Below, in pieces: positions 34,312-41,778 of a stretch of 41,778 bases of DNA. This DNA is from Microcaldota archaeon (GTDB lineage Archaea > Micrarchaeota > Micrarchaeia > Micrarchaeales > CABMGC01): contig JAGDXY010000024.1 of the NCBI GenBank assembly GCA_023256495.1, positions 1 to 41,778 of the forward strand, written 5' to 3'. The number at the start of each line of letters is the position of its first letter. Position 1 is the first letter of the stretch. The position numbers were made by a program, and so were the translations under genes. The notes beneath the pieces are model-generated. The model did no database searches. It saw only the letters and a list, made by a program, of their open reading frames with translations, and was not told the origin of the DNA.

Positions 34312-34923
34312 TTAATAAAGCTTCTCTATGATTTCATTCTTAATTTTATTTACTTTATCACTTAAAAATTCAAACAATAAGATAAAATCAATTATAATAA
34401 TATAAAATAGAGTTTTCAACGCATTGATTCGCTCTTTTTTATATTCAAACCCGTAGTTATAAGTAACATTGCTGACAAATTTATGATCAAGATCACTTCT
34501 ATAAATATAAGACTTTTTTACATTGCTATATTCTAAAATTGATTCATCAACTATTGAGTTTTTTATTATAGAATTTACTATACTAGAGCTAAAGACTTTA
34601 TTGTAACCATATACATTTACATTTCTTATTTCAGAACCAGCGCAGATTAATATACCATCTCCATTTACTTTTTCTATATCGCAATTAGATGAAATGATTA
34701 ATAGATCTTCTTGCCTTTTAAGTTTAAAATCTAGAGATTTTATATGCAATTCATTGTCTACTTTACTAATTTGCATAATAGTAATGCTATCAGCATCTTG
34801 TTTTCTCTTTATAGATTTTAAGTCTAACAAATCAAAAGACTTTTCTAATTTAGAATCAGTAGTTATAAGAATATCTGTACTTTTTCCTTTCTTTCTATAA
34901 TTTACTTCTATATTATTTCCCAT
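34312..34923 (-). CDS. hypothetical tail-anchored beta-solenoid-like protein
   Basis: 203 aa, family not recognised. After a beta-rich N-terminal region, residues about 80-150 show short regular repeats (INNVNV / SSIVNSIIKNSIVDESILEYSNVKKSYIYRSDL style) suggestive of a small beta-solenoid similar to bactofilin or pentapeptide-like coils. A single C-terminal hydrophobic helix (TLFYIIIIDFILLFEFL) followed by a Lys-rich tail would anchor it to the membrane. It stops 22 bp before the GlyRS start, so it may be cotranscribed with glyS. Confidence 0.7.
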   Translation of the reverse strand: MGNNIEVNYRKKGKSTDILITTDSKLEKSFDLLDLKSIKRKQDADSITIMQISKVDNELHIKSLDFKLKRQEDLLIISSNCDIEKVNGDGILICAGSEIRNVNVYGYNKVFSSSIVNSIIKNSIVDESILEYSNVKKSYIYRSDLDHKFVSNVTYNYGFEYKKERINALKTLFYIIIIDFILLFEFLSDKVNKIKNEIIEKLY

Positions 34924-34930
34924 ATAATAA

Positions 34931-34953
34931 GATTAAAACGTGCCTTTTTAATC
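34931..34953. repeat. 8-bp inverted repeat in a divergent promoter region
   Basis: GATTAAAA and TTTTAATC are perfect arms around a 7-base spacer CGTGCCT. The repeat sits 8-30 bases upstream of ATG 34923 (minus strand) in the 99-bp gap shared with the isopentenyl phosphate kinase gene. This is where a TATA box would lie, so it is a candidate operator. Confidence 0.4.
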
Positions 34954-35022
34954 TTTTACTATTTTATCTTTTTATCTAATTTAAAATTATGCTTTTAAAG
35001 ATATTTATTCTAAGTTAAAATT

Positions 35023-35820
35023 ATGGAAGATTTAATATTCATAAAACTTGGTGGAAGTATAATAACAAAACCAAGTCCCTATACACCAGATATAGAAAGA
35101 ATTGATCTATTGCTAAAAGAGATAAAAGATTCAATGAATGATAAAAAAGTAATAATAGGCCATGGTGGGGGCTCTTTTCCACACATACCTGCAAAAGAAT
35201 ACCAAGTCAATTTAGGCTTAGTAAATGAAAAAAGCAGATATGGCGCTTCGCTTACACAACATGCAGCTGCACAGCTGCATAGAATTGTTTTTGATGAAAT
35301 GCTAAAGATAGGTTTTGAGCCTATATCTTTTCCACCTTCAGCAGGAGTAATAACAAAAAAGGGCAAAATAATAAATTGGAATATTGAACCTATTAAATTA
35401 GCACTAAGTAAAGGCTTTTCTATAGTAACATATGGTGATTTAGGTATTGATGAAGATCAAGGTGTATCGATAGTCTCTACTGAGGAAGCATTTAGATATT
35501 TGGCAAATGAATTAAGACCAAACAAAGTGATTTTGATTGGCGATGTAGATGGAGTCTTTGATAAAGACCCAAATAAATTTAAAGATGCAAATCTTATAAA
35601 GGAGATAAATAAAGACAATATAAATTCTGTATTAAACCTTACTTCCGGTTCTGCAAAGATAGCTGATGTAACTGGTGGCATGAAAACAAAGCTTTCAATC
35701 TTATATGATATTGTGATAAGCACAGGTGCTATAGGTTATATTGCAAATGGTTCAAGGCAAGGAGTAATAAAAAATATATTAGAAGATAAAGATGATATTT
35801 ATACGAAAGTAGTTAAATAA
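35023..35820 (+). CDS. ipk: isopentenyl phosphate kinase
   Basis: Phosphorylates isopentenyl phosphate to isopentenyl diphosphate, the last step of the archaeal alternative mevalonate pathway. Amino-acid-kinase fold: IFIKLGGSIIT at the N-terminus, GHGGGSFPHIPAKEY (47-60...) with the IPK-specific His54, YGDLGIDEDQGVSIVS, and the nucleotide-binding VTGGMKTKLSIL. 265 aa is typical. The stop codon abuts the convergent dph6 stop with no gap. It fits with the decarboxylase gene at 40566-41597. Confidence 0.94.
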   Translation: MEDLIFIKLGGSIITKPSPYTPDIERIDLLLKEIKDSMNDKKVIIGHGGGSFPHIPAKEYQVNLGLVNEKSRYGASLTQHAAAQLHRIVFDEMLKIGFEPISFPPSAGVITKKGKIINWNIEPIKLALSKGFSIVTYGDLGIDEDQGVSIVSTEEAFRYLANELRPNKVILIGDVDGVFDKDPNKFKDANLIKEINKDNINSVLNLTSGSAKIADVTGGMKTKLSILYDIVISTGAIGYIANGSRQGVIKNILEDKDDIYTKVVK

Positions 35821-36486
35821 TCACTTCTTATCCAAATAGGCATCGTCTATTACATATATACCGCGCATTCCTTCTTTTTCTATATGTGCTTTGTTTATAT
35901 TTATCTTATATTTAAACAATGGTGCATCTAAAACAAAACTCTCTGCTTCGCCTCCTTCAAAAGCAAGATTTATTCCATATTTTCTATTAAGATATAGAAG
36001 TTTTTCTATCATAGATTCATCAATCTTCTTTCCCAAAAAGCTTGTATCAAGGCCCTCAGCCGCTACCATAGTAATTATTGCATAAAACTTAGATGCAATT
36101 TCTCTTAGCTCTAATTCAGGTTCTATATGCCAAAGTGGTGCAATATGCTCTATTTTATTTTTTTGGCAAAGCATATTTATCCTATCTGCTTGATATTTAC
36201 TGGCTACTGCACCTGTTACTAATAAATCTACTTCATTATCTATTAATGCCCTTTCTAAATCCTCTAATTCCTTTTCCTTTTCGCCTTTTGTAAAAACAAA
36301 TATATGCTTTATTCCTAGTGCCTTTGCTTGCAATTCTGTATACTTTACATTTGGATAATGAAACATATAGCTTTCTTTGCTCTCTGGTTGCATTGTTATA
36401 AGTAGATCTATGTTAATACCTTTTTCTACCACCTTATGCAACGCTAAAGTTGAATCTTTTCCACCACTAAATAAAACAGCGTGCAT
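35821..36486 (-). CDS. dph6: diphthine--ammonia ligase Dph6 (MJ0570 family)
   Basis: PP-loop ATPase that amidates diphthine on elongation factor 2, the last step of diphthamide synthesis. FSGGKDST (residues 6-13) is the PP-loop; VTGAVASKYQADRI and AEGLDTSFLGKKID are family motifs; the C-terminal FEGGEAESFVLDAPLF is diagnostic. 221 aa, complete. Its ATG lies 1 bp after the upstream nth stop codon, so the two form an operon. Confidence 0.94.
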   Translation of the reverse strand: MHAVLFSGGKDSTLALHKVVEKGINIDLLITMQPESKESYMFHYPNVKYTELQAKALGIKHIFVFTKGEKEKELEDLERALIDNEVDLLVTGAVASKYQADRINMLCQKNKIEHIAPLWHIEPELELREIASKFYAIITMVAAEGLDTSFLGKKIDESMIEKLLYLNRKYGINLAFEGGEAESFVLDAPLFKYKININKAHIEKEGMRGIYVIDDAYLDKK

Positions 36487-36487
36487 T

Positions 36488-37117
36488 TTATCTAACTCTT
36501 GAGTTAGGGCATATATCGTTTAATATACATTCATTGCATTTTGGATTTCTTGCATTACATGTATCTCTGCCAAGTCTTATGAGCCAATGTGAAAAATCAT
36601 GCCAATACTTCTTAGGAACTATATTCATTAATTGCCTTTCAACCCTCAGTGGATCTCTTGAATTAACCAAACCCAATCTATTGGCTACTCTATTAACATG
36701 AGTATCTACAACAATACCATAATTTAAATTATATAATTCATTGAGTATAACATTAGCAACTTTTCTACCAACACCAGGCAATAACATCAATTCATCTATA
36801 TTGTTTGGAATTTTTCCATTAAAATTCTCTATTATAATCTTGCTACTTTCTTTTATATATTTTGCTTTATGCTTATAATAGTTCAAACTTTTAATGAATT
36901 TATACAACTCTTTTAGGTTTGCATTTGCATAATCATTAAATGTTTTAAAATGCTTGAAAAGCTCTTTTGTAACCTTGTTTACTTGTTTATCTGTATTTTG
37001 TGGAGATAATAATACTGATACAAACAATTCAACATCATTTCTATGCTTAAGCTCAGTGCTTAAATTCTCACCATACTTAGCCTTTAGCCTATTAATTATC
37101 TCATCTAAATATTTCAT
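36488..37117 (-). CDS. nth: endonuclease III (Nth)
   Basis: Bifunctional DNA glycosylase/AP lyase removing oxidised pyrimidines. The helix-hairpin-helix LPGVGRKVAN carries the catalytic Lys119; the catalytic Asp138 is in VVDTHVNRVANRLGL; the 4Fe-4S motif is C187-x6-C194-x2-C197-x5-C203. 209 aa is the standard length. Divergent from the MEMO gene with a 33-bp gap. Confidence 0.96.
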   Translation of the reverse strand: MKYLDEIINRLKAKYGENLSTELKHRNDVELFVSVLLSPQNTDKQVNKVTKELFKHFKTFNDYANANLKELYKFIKSLNYYKHKAKYIKESSKIIIENFNGKIPNNIDELMLLPGVGRKVANVILNELYNLNYGIVVDTHVNRVANRLGLVNSRDPLRVERQLMNIVPKKYWHDFSHWLIRLGRDTCNARNPKCNECILNDICPNSRVR

Positions 37118-37150
37118 AATAATTTTATAATTTAAGTTTTAAGTTTATTA

Positions 37151-37990
37151 ATGATTAGCATGCGCGAACCAGCTGTTGCAGGTAGCTTTTATCCAGAGGA
37201 GCAAGACAAGCTAGCAAAGATGATAAATGAATACCTACAATATGCAAAGGTTGATGAAACTTATTCAAAAGAAGCGAAAGGTTTTGTGGCGCCGCATGCA
37301 GGTTACATTTACTCTGGAAGAATAGCGGCGTATACATACAAAGCTATATACCAATATCTACAGCACAAAAAAGTAGATACTATAGTAATCATAGGACCAA
37401 ATCACACAGGTGCAGGATCTTTAATAGCGGTATCTGATGAAGATTGGGTAACGCCATTTGGTATATTTAATAATGATCATGAATTTACTAGAGCACTGTC
37501 AAAAATAAAAGGCATTGATATAAATGAAGCAGCGCATGAAGAGGAGCATTCTATAGAGGTGCAATTGCCATTTATACAATTTATATCTAGAGATTTTGAC
37601 ATAAAAGGCGTATTTATTTGTATGCTAGATCAGAGTTATTATTCAAGCGAATTATTAGCAAATGCAATAAACAAAGTGAAAGAAGATTTAGAAAGAGAGA
37701 TTATAGTAATTGCAAGCTCTGATTTTAATCATTATGAATCAGCAGAAATAGCAAAAAGTAAAGATTTGCCTGCAATCGAAGCACTAGAAAAGCTCGATAT
37801 GTTAAAGTTTAATGATATAATAGAGAGGGTTGGAGATACCGCTTGTGGATTTGGCCCTATAACAGTAGCAGGTCTATACGCAAAAATGAATGGAGCAAGT
37901 AGGGGAATATTATTAAACTATGGAAATTCCGGTGATATAAATAACGATTATTCCTCTGTTGTAGCTTATGCAAGTTTGATTTTTGTATAA
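37151..37990 (+). CDS. MEMO-family protein
   Basis: AmmeMemoRadiSam system protein B / MEMO1 family, structurally related to extradiol dioxygenases. The N-terminal REPAVAGSFYPEEQDKLAKMI is diagnostic; GFVAPHAGYIYSG, GPNHTGAG, HEEEHSIEVQLPFI and ASSDFNHYE contain the His residues of the putative metal site. 279 aa, complete. ATG 37151 or ATG 37160 (MREPAVAGS) may be the start. The two other AmmeMemoRadiSam partners are not in the window. The molecular function of archaeal members is not established. Confidence 0.93.
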   Translation: MISMREPAVAGSFYPEEQDKLAKMINEYLQYAKVDETYSKEAKGFVAPHAGYIYSGRIAAYTYKAIYQYLQHKKVDTIVIIGPNHTGAGSLIAVSDEDWVTPFGIFNNDHEFTRALSKIKGIDINEAAHEEEHSIEVQLPFIQFISRDFDIKGVFICMLDQSYYSSELLANAINKVKEDLEREIIVIASSDFNHYESAEIAKSKDLPAIEALEKLDMLKFNDIIERVGDTACGFGPITVAGLYAKMNGASRGILLNYGNSGDINNDYSSVVAYASLIFV

Positions 37991-38024
37991 GTGGCTTTCT
38001 CTTACTGAAGTCGTGGGTTTTCTC
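37991..38024. mobile_element. possible IS200/IS605-type end remnant
   Basis: Immediately after the MEMO stop codon the minus strand reads CCCACGACTTCAGT (38004-38017), the left half of the CCCACGACTTCAGTCGTGGG hairpin typical of IS200/IS605 (tnpB) element ends; the right half is degenerate. On the plus strand GTGGCTTTCTC (37991-38001) and GTGGGTTTTCTC (38013-38024) form an imperfect tandem pair. No transposase or tnpB frame is nearby, so this is at most a relic or minimal end. Confidence 0.35.
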
Positions 38025-38113
38025 GCTCAATTTTATAAGTAAAAATTAATTAAAATGCTTCTTAATAAATAAAAAGATAGTTATTTAAAATATTTAAAAA
38101 GCAAAAAGAAACA

Positions 38114-38122
38114 TTTATAAAT
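38114..38122 (+). promoter_or_regulatory. TATA box upstream of the hairpin RNA
   Basis: TTTATAAAT inside the 270-bp gene-free stretch 37991-38260 predicts a start near 38143-38146, exactly where the first strong hairpin begins. Confidence 0.5.
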
Positions 38123-38142
38123 TTTTCTTACAAAACTAAATA

Positions 38143-38205
38143 GAAATATTTAGAGATTCCCCACCTCTAAATATAGCGTTTCCTGGGCGCATCGCGCCCT
38201 AAGTT
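38143..38205 (+). ncRNA. candidate structured small RNA (two hairpins)
   Basis: Hairpin 1: ATATTTAGAG (38146-38155) pairs over 10 bp with CTCTAAATAT (38165-38174), loop ATTCCCCAC. Hairpin 2: GGGCGC (38185-38190) pairs over 6 G/C pairs with GCGCCC (38194-38199), loop ATC. Such a G/C-rich stem stands out in this AT-rich sequence, as G/C islands often do for structured RNA in AT-rich genomes. A TATA box lies at the right distance upstream. The next gene (38261) appears to have its own TATA-like TTTAATAAAT at 38225-38234, so this RNA may be independent rather than a leader. Not recognised as tRNA, C/D, SRP or RNase P RNA. Confidence 0.5.
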
Positions 38206-38260
38206 AAAAAACAAGAATGGAAATTTTAATAAATCTATCCTTCAAAAATAATTTGATAGA

Positions 38261-38464
38261 ATGGAGCAACTTACAAATTCATTTTGGGGTGCATTGGCAG
38301 TAAGTTTGTTCTCTATAGCGGCTATAGTATCATTCTTCGTTGCTTATAGTATATTTTATATACTAGTGGCTATAACAGTAGTGGCGCTTGTATATTTTTA
38401 TTATTCATTAAGCAATGAAGAAAAAGCAAAGAGTGCAACAAAGCAGAGTAAAAATAAGAAATGA
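38261..38464 (+). CDS. small membrane protein, 67 aa
   Basis: Two hydrophobic spans (about residues 9-28 and 29-50: FWGALAVSLFSIAAIVSFF, FYILVAITVVALVYFYY) followed by a Lys/Ser-rich cytoplasmic tail (NEEKAKSATKQSKNKK). Family not recognised. Start ATG 38261, about 26 bases after a TATA-like element, so probably leaderless. The stop codon lies 6 bp before topA, suggesting a shared transcript. Confidence 0.75.
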   Translation: MEQLTNSFWGALAVSLFSIAAIVSFFVAYSIFYILVAITVVALVYFYYSLSNEEKAKSATKQSKNKK

Positions 38465-38470
38465 GATCAT

Positions 38471-40522
38471 ATGAAGGAGCTTATAATTGCAGAAAAGCCT
38501 AGCGTTGCTATAAGAATTGCCTATGCTATATCAAATGCTAAGCCTAAATTAATTAGAGATAAAGGCATAAACTACTTTTATATAAAAGAAGATGATAAAG
38601 AGATATATGTAGTTGCTGCAGCAGGTCATTTGTTTACATTGAAAGAAAAGAAAAAGAGCAATGAGCTACCTGTTTTTGATATTGAGTGGGCGCCTTCATA
38701 TAAAATAAATAAAAGGGCATATTTCACAAAGAGATACCTAGACATAATAACTAGTATAGGAAAAGATTGCAATAGATTCATAAATGCATGTGACTATGAT
38801 TTAGAAGGAACGGTAATAGGTACTAACATAATAAGATATCTACAAAACAATGATCCAAACAAAGAGATAAACCCAGATAATGTATTAAGAATGAAGTTTT
38901 CTACTACTACAAGAAATGATTTAAGAAACTCATATGAAAATATAGAGCCCTATGATGCAAATAATTTTTCAGCTGGTGAGACAAGACATATAATAGATTG
39001 GCTATGGGGCATAAACCTAAGTAGGGCATTAATGAAAGCAATAGAAAGAGGGGGTAGAAAAAAGATATTAAGTATTGGTAGAGTACAAGGGCCAACATTG
39101 CATATATTAGCAGTAAGAGAAAGAGAGATAAATTCATTTGTACCAAAGCCTTACTACAAATTATATTTACTATATAATAAGATACAATTTAATAGGAAAA
39201 AAGGAAATATAGAAAATAAGGAAGAAGCGCTTAAACTAAAAGAAAAGTTAGAGCATGAAAAGAAGATAGTAAGTAAAAATGAAAAAAAGAGAATAAAGAT
39301 CTTACCTCTTCCTCCTTTTGACTTAACATCTCTCCAAATAGAGGCAAGCAAGATTTTAGGCTTAGATCCATCAAGAACTTTAGCTATAGCGCAATCTTTA
39401 TATGAGCATTCATATATATCATATCCTAGAACATCATCACAAAAATTGCCATATTCTTTAAATCTACCTAGAATAATAAAGGATTTGGCAAAACAAAAAG
39501 AGTATAAAGAACTAGCTAATTTCTTAATAGAAAATAATCTATTTAAACCAAGAGAAGGTAAAAAAGAGGATGAAGCACATCCTGCTATATACCCAACTGG
39601 TGAAATACCAAAGAATATAAGTAATGAAGAAATGGCATTATATAATCTAATAGTAAAAAGGTTCCTTTCAGTCTTTGCACCACCGCTTGTTGTGGATGAA
39701 GAAGAAGTTACTATAAAGGTAGATGACGAAGAATTTGTTGCAAAAGGAAAAAAGGTAATAGAAAGGGGTTGGTTAGATTTCTATAATTTTGTTGGTATAG
39801 AAGAAAAAGAAATAAACGTAAAAGAAGGTCAGGAATTAGATGCAGATATAAAATTAGAGGAAAAAATGACAGAACCACCAAGAAGATTTACAAAGGCAAC
39901 ACTAATTAAATTACTAGAAGATAAGAATCTAGGCACAAAGGCTACAAGGGCAGCAATAATAGATACATTATTTGATAGAGGTTATATAATAGGAAAAGAA
40001 ATTAAGGTCACAAATTTTGGTTTTAGCATACATGATACACTAGAAAAATATTCAAAAGAAATCTTAGAAGAAGAATTAACTAGAAAGCTAGAAGAAGATA
40101 TGAACCTTGTACAAAAAGGAATAAAGAAAGAAGATGAAGTAATAGAGGAGGGTAAAAGAATAATATATAATATAATAGAAGATTTTAAGAAAAAAGAAAA
40201 TGAGATAGGAAGCGAGCTAATAAGCAAACTAAAAGAAAGTGAAAAAGAGAATAGTATAGGTAAATGCCCAAAATGCGGTGGAGATTTAATACTATATAAA
40301 ACAAAAGCTGGAAAAAACTTTGTAAGATGTTCAAATTGGCCTAAATGTGATGTTAGCTATCCTTTGCCTTCTTTTGCCTATATAAAACCCACTGGCAAGG
40401 TATGCGAGATATGTAAAACACCAATAGTAAAGGTATTTAAAGGCAAAAAAGTATTTGAAATGGATCTAGATCCAAATTGTCCAACAAAAAAGAATTGGAA
40501 TAAAAAATTAGACAAAAAGTGA
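38471..40522 (+). CDS. topA: DNA topoisomerase I (type IA)
   Basis: Relaxes negative supercoils by passing a strand through a transient single-strand break. Toprim domain: E8 in LIIAEKPSVA, and D108-x-D110-x-E112 in CDYDLEG. The active-site Tyr318 is in SYISYPRTSS. RFTKATLIKLLEDKNLGTKATRAAIIDTLFDRGYI is the conserved domain IV segment. C-terminal zinc ribbons: CPKCGG...CSNWPKC and a partial CEIC...C pair. 683 aa is typical for the archaeal enzyme. No helicase domain, so it is not reverse gyrase. Start ATG 38471. Confidence 0.96.
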   Translation: MKELIIAEKPSVAIRIAYAISNAKPKLIRDKGINYFYIKEDDKEIYVVAAAGHLFTLKEKKKSNELPVFDIEWAPSYKINKRAYFTKRYLDIITSIGKDCNRFINACDYDLEGTVIGTNIIRYLQNNDPNKEINPDNVLRMKFSTTTRNDLRNSYENIEPYDANNFSAGETRHIIDWLWGINLSRALMKAIERGGRKKILSIGRVQGPTLHILAVREREINSFVPKPYYKLYLLYNKIQFNRKKGNIENKEEALKLKEKLEHEKKIVSKNEKKRIKILPLPPFDLTSLQIEASKILGLDPSRTLAIAQSLYEHSYISYPRTSSQKLPYSLNLPRIIKDLAKQKEYKELANFLIENNLFKPREGKKEDEAHPAIYPTGEIPKNISNEEMALYNLIVKRFLSVFAPPLVVDEEEVTIKVDDEEFVAKGKKVIERGWLDFYNFVGIEEKEINVKEGQELDADIKLEEKMTEPPRRFTKATLIKLLEDKNLGTKATRAAIIDTLFDRGYIIGKEIKVTNFGFSIHDTLEKYSKEILEEELTRKLEEDMNLVQKGIKKEDEVIEEGKRIIYNIIEDFKKKENEIGSELISKLKESEKENSIGKCPKCGGDLILYKTKAGKNFVRCSNWPKCDVSYPLPSFAYIKPTGKVCEICKTPIVKVFKGKKVFEMDLDPNCPTKKNWNKKLDKK

Positions 40523-40565
40523 TGTATAATAAAGTATTTTATTAAATTTAATTAAAACTAGAATT

Positions 40566-41597
40566 ATGTTAGATAAAATATATACTGCAATAGGCTCGCC
40601 TAATATAGCTTTTGTGAAATATTGGGGAACTAGAAACGAAAAGATAAATTTACCATTCAATTCCTCATTGAGTATGACTCTAGATAAAGGAGTAATTAGC
40701 ACAAAGACTAGTATAGTCTTTAGTAAAAAATTCGATAAAGACAAAATAATAGTAGATGGAAATGAACTTAATCTAGAAGAACCAAAAAATAAAGGTAGGT
40801 TTGATATAATAGAAGAAGCAAGAAAAAAAGCGAATATAGATGCAAAGGCTTTGGTTGTATCACATAATAACTTTCCAAAAGGATCTGGATTAGCGTCTAG
40901 TGCATCTGCTGGCGCAACACTAGCATTTTTGCTAAATAAAGCGCTTGAGCTTAATATGAATGAAAGAGAGCTTTCTATAATGGCGAGAAAATTTAGTGGT
41001 AGTGCATGTAGAGGAATTTATGGGGGTATAGTACTATGGCATAGGGGTATGAGCGATGATGGCACTGATTCTTATTCAGAACAGGTACTAAAGAAAGAAG
41101 AATGGAGTGATTTAATAGATATAATAGTTTTAATTAGCGAACAAGAAAAGAAGGTGTCTTCAAAAGAAGGACATGTGCATACTGCAACTACAAGTGAGCT
41201 ATTTAGGATAAGGCCAGAAGTAGCTGAGAGACATGTAGAAAGGGCATTAGATTATTTAAAAAATAAAGATTTCCACAATTTAGCAGAGATAATAATGAGA
41301 GATAGCAACAGTATGCATGCAGTGATGTTAGATTCATATCCACCCATATTCTATCTCAATGAAACGTCAAAAGAAATTATCTATAGAATAAACCAAATAA
41401 ATGAAGAAAATAAAGAAAATATAGCTGCTTATACTTTTGATGCAGGACCAAATGCAAACATTATTACTTTAAAGAAATACAAAGATGAAATTATAGAAAA
41501 AATAAGGGATATACAAGGAATAAAAGATATTATAGTAGTAGAAATGGACCAAAGCGGGCCAATTTTATCTAATGATCACTTAATAAATGATTACTAA
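40566..41597 (+). CDS. mvaD: mevalonate-pathway decarboxylase (MvaD family)
   Basis: GHMP-kinase-fold decarboxylase. NIAFVKYWG (13-21) with Lys18, SSLSMTL (33-39), the phosphate-binding GSGLASSASAGATLA (106-120), the SGSACRGIYGG segment with Arg149, and the catalytic Asp in YTFDAGPNANI are all present. Retention of both the Lys and the Asp predicts a decarboxylase rather than the mevalonate-3-kinase of Thermoplasma. Whether it acts on diphosphomevalonate or, as in haloarchaea, on phosphomevalonate cannot be told from motifs. The isopentenyl phosphate kinase gene 5 kb away favours the latter. 343 aa, start ATG 40566. Confidence 0.92.
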   Translation: MLDKIYTAIGSPNIAFVKYWGTRNEKINLPFNSSLSMTLDKGVISTKTSIVFSKKFDKDKIIVDGNELNLEEPKNKGRFDIIEEARKKANIDAKALVVSHNNFPKGSGLASSASAGATLAFLLNKALELNMNERELSIMARKFSGSACRGIYGGIVLWHRGMSDDGTDSYSEQVLKKEEWSDLIDIIVLISEQEKKVSSKEGHVHTATTSELFRIRPEVAERHVERALDYLKNKDFHNLAEIIMRDSNSMHAVMLDSYPPIFYLNETSKEIIYRINQINEENKENIAAYTFDAGPNANIITLKKYKDEIIEKIRDIQGIKDIIVVEMDQSGPILSNDHLINDY

Positions 41598-41607
41598 AAA
41601 GAAAAGG

Positions 41608-41617
41608 TATAAATATA
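41608..41617 (+). promoter_or_regulatory. TATA box of the last gene
   Basis: TATAAATATA is centred about 27 bases before ATG 41640 and is the cleanest TATA box in the window, predicting a leaderless transcript. Confidence 0.6.
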
Positions 41618-41639
41618 AGAAAAGCATAATTAATTATTA

Positions 41640-41778
41640 ATGAATGATATACCAGATAAGGTTGCAAATACCTTTAATCACTTAAAGAATGAATTTCCTT
41701 TTCCTATAACAATGAAAAAGATAAATAATGAATTCTTTGTTTATATTGAATTTGGAATTACAAGTGATCTAGAGAAAA
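41640..41778 (+). CDS. 5' end of a truncated gene, unknown product
   Basis: An open frame starting ATG 41640 (MNDIPDKVANTFNHLK...) runs 46 codons to the window edge without a stop. It alternates a helical start with beta-like segments (FFVYIEFGIT). The strong TATA box at the right spacing supports the start. Too little is visible for a family call. Confidence 0.65.
   Translation, partial: MNDIPDKVANTFNHLKNEFPFPITMKKINNEFFVYIEFGITSDLEK

Noticed and set aside
35261-35280. 9-bp inverted repeat (ATGCAGCTG...CAGCTGCAT) within the isopentenyl phosphate kinase gene
   Set aside because: It encodes the ordinary helix HAAAQLH; the symmetry follows from Ala/Gln/Leu/His codons and needs no regulatory explanation.
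40566-41597. Mevalonate-3-kinase (Thermoplasma-type) identity
   Set aside because: The Lys in NIAFVKYWG and the Asp in TFDAGPNA are both retained, as in decarboxylases.
1-41778. CRISPR array, rRNA or replication origin
   Set aside because: No regularly spaced direct repeats, no rRNA-like sequence and no clustered origin-box repeats were seen on either strand.

Overview
This is an AT-rich, gene-dense archaeal chromosome segment. The evidence for archaea is consistent across the window: class I lysyl-tRNA synthetase, aIF5B, XPD helicase, Pus10, RNase P subunit Rpr2/Rpp21, Dph6, AlaX, isopentenyl phosphate kinase, a DRG-type GTPase, TATA boxes about 26 bases before (near-)leaderless starts, and a tRNA gene with bulge-helix type introns. 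The short intergenic gaps, the many convergent genes whose stop codons overlap, the high fraction of orphan proteins, and surface proteins starting with a pilin-like 'QSAIEY..TY.WA' segment resemble small-genome DPANN archaea (ARMAN, i.e. Parvarchaeota/Micrarchaeota-like). That placement is an inference from style, not a phylogeny.

Layout. 1-9640: XPD helicase, an orphan, a glycoprotein-like surface protein, LysRS, Pus10, an orphan two-gene unit (299-aa protein plus membrane protein), a class III aminotransferase and RNase P Rpr2. 9627-12201: a DJ-1/PfpI protein without its usual nucleophile, a pilin-like DUF2341 surface protein preceded by a 39-codon membrane protein, then a tRNA-Ser(GGA) gene with two 13-nt introns. 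12208-16790: MscS channel, an alkaline-phosphatase-superfamily hydrolase, and a four-gene leftward unit (ribbon-helix-helix regulator, 92-aa orphan, CysD-like and CysN-like proteins) with a perfect 16-bp palindrome at its promoter. 16791-27004: DRG GTPase, a small DUF131/TIGR00304-like membrane protein, IleRS, a 555-aa orphan, thymidylate kinase, UlaG-like hydrolase, KsgA and a NodU-type carbamoyltransferase. 27065-34923: AlaX, a GT-C membrane glycosyltransferase, MazG-like pyrophosphohydrolase, aIF5B, a second pilin-like protein, GlyRS and an orphan tail-anchored protein. 35023-41778: isopentenyl phosphate kinase, Dph6, endonuclease III, MEMO, a 270-bp gene-free stretch holding a likely structured RNA and an IS200/IS605-like end remnant, a small membrane protein, topoisomerase I, a mevalonate-pathway decarboxylase and a truncated gene.

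How the genes fit together. Most are information-processing housekeeping genes. Isopentenyl phosphate kinase and the decarboxylase together suggest the alternative (phosphomevalonate decarboxylase) route to isoprenoid lipids. The pilin-like proteins, the GT-C enzyme and the Asn-X-Ser/Thr-rich proteins suggest a glycosylated envelope.

The most unusual items are: (1) the doubly interrupted tRNA-Ser, with one intron inside the T-loop, abutting the mscS start; (2) the RHH/92-aa/CysD/CysN unit, whose CysD carries the CC...CxxC cysteines of iron-sulfur APS reductases, whose regulator shares a C-terminal tail with CysD, and whose promoter carries a palindrome; and (3) the two-hairpin RNA candidate near 38150. 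No CRISPR array, intact insertion sequence, rRNA or replication origin was seen.
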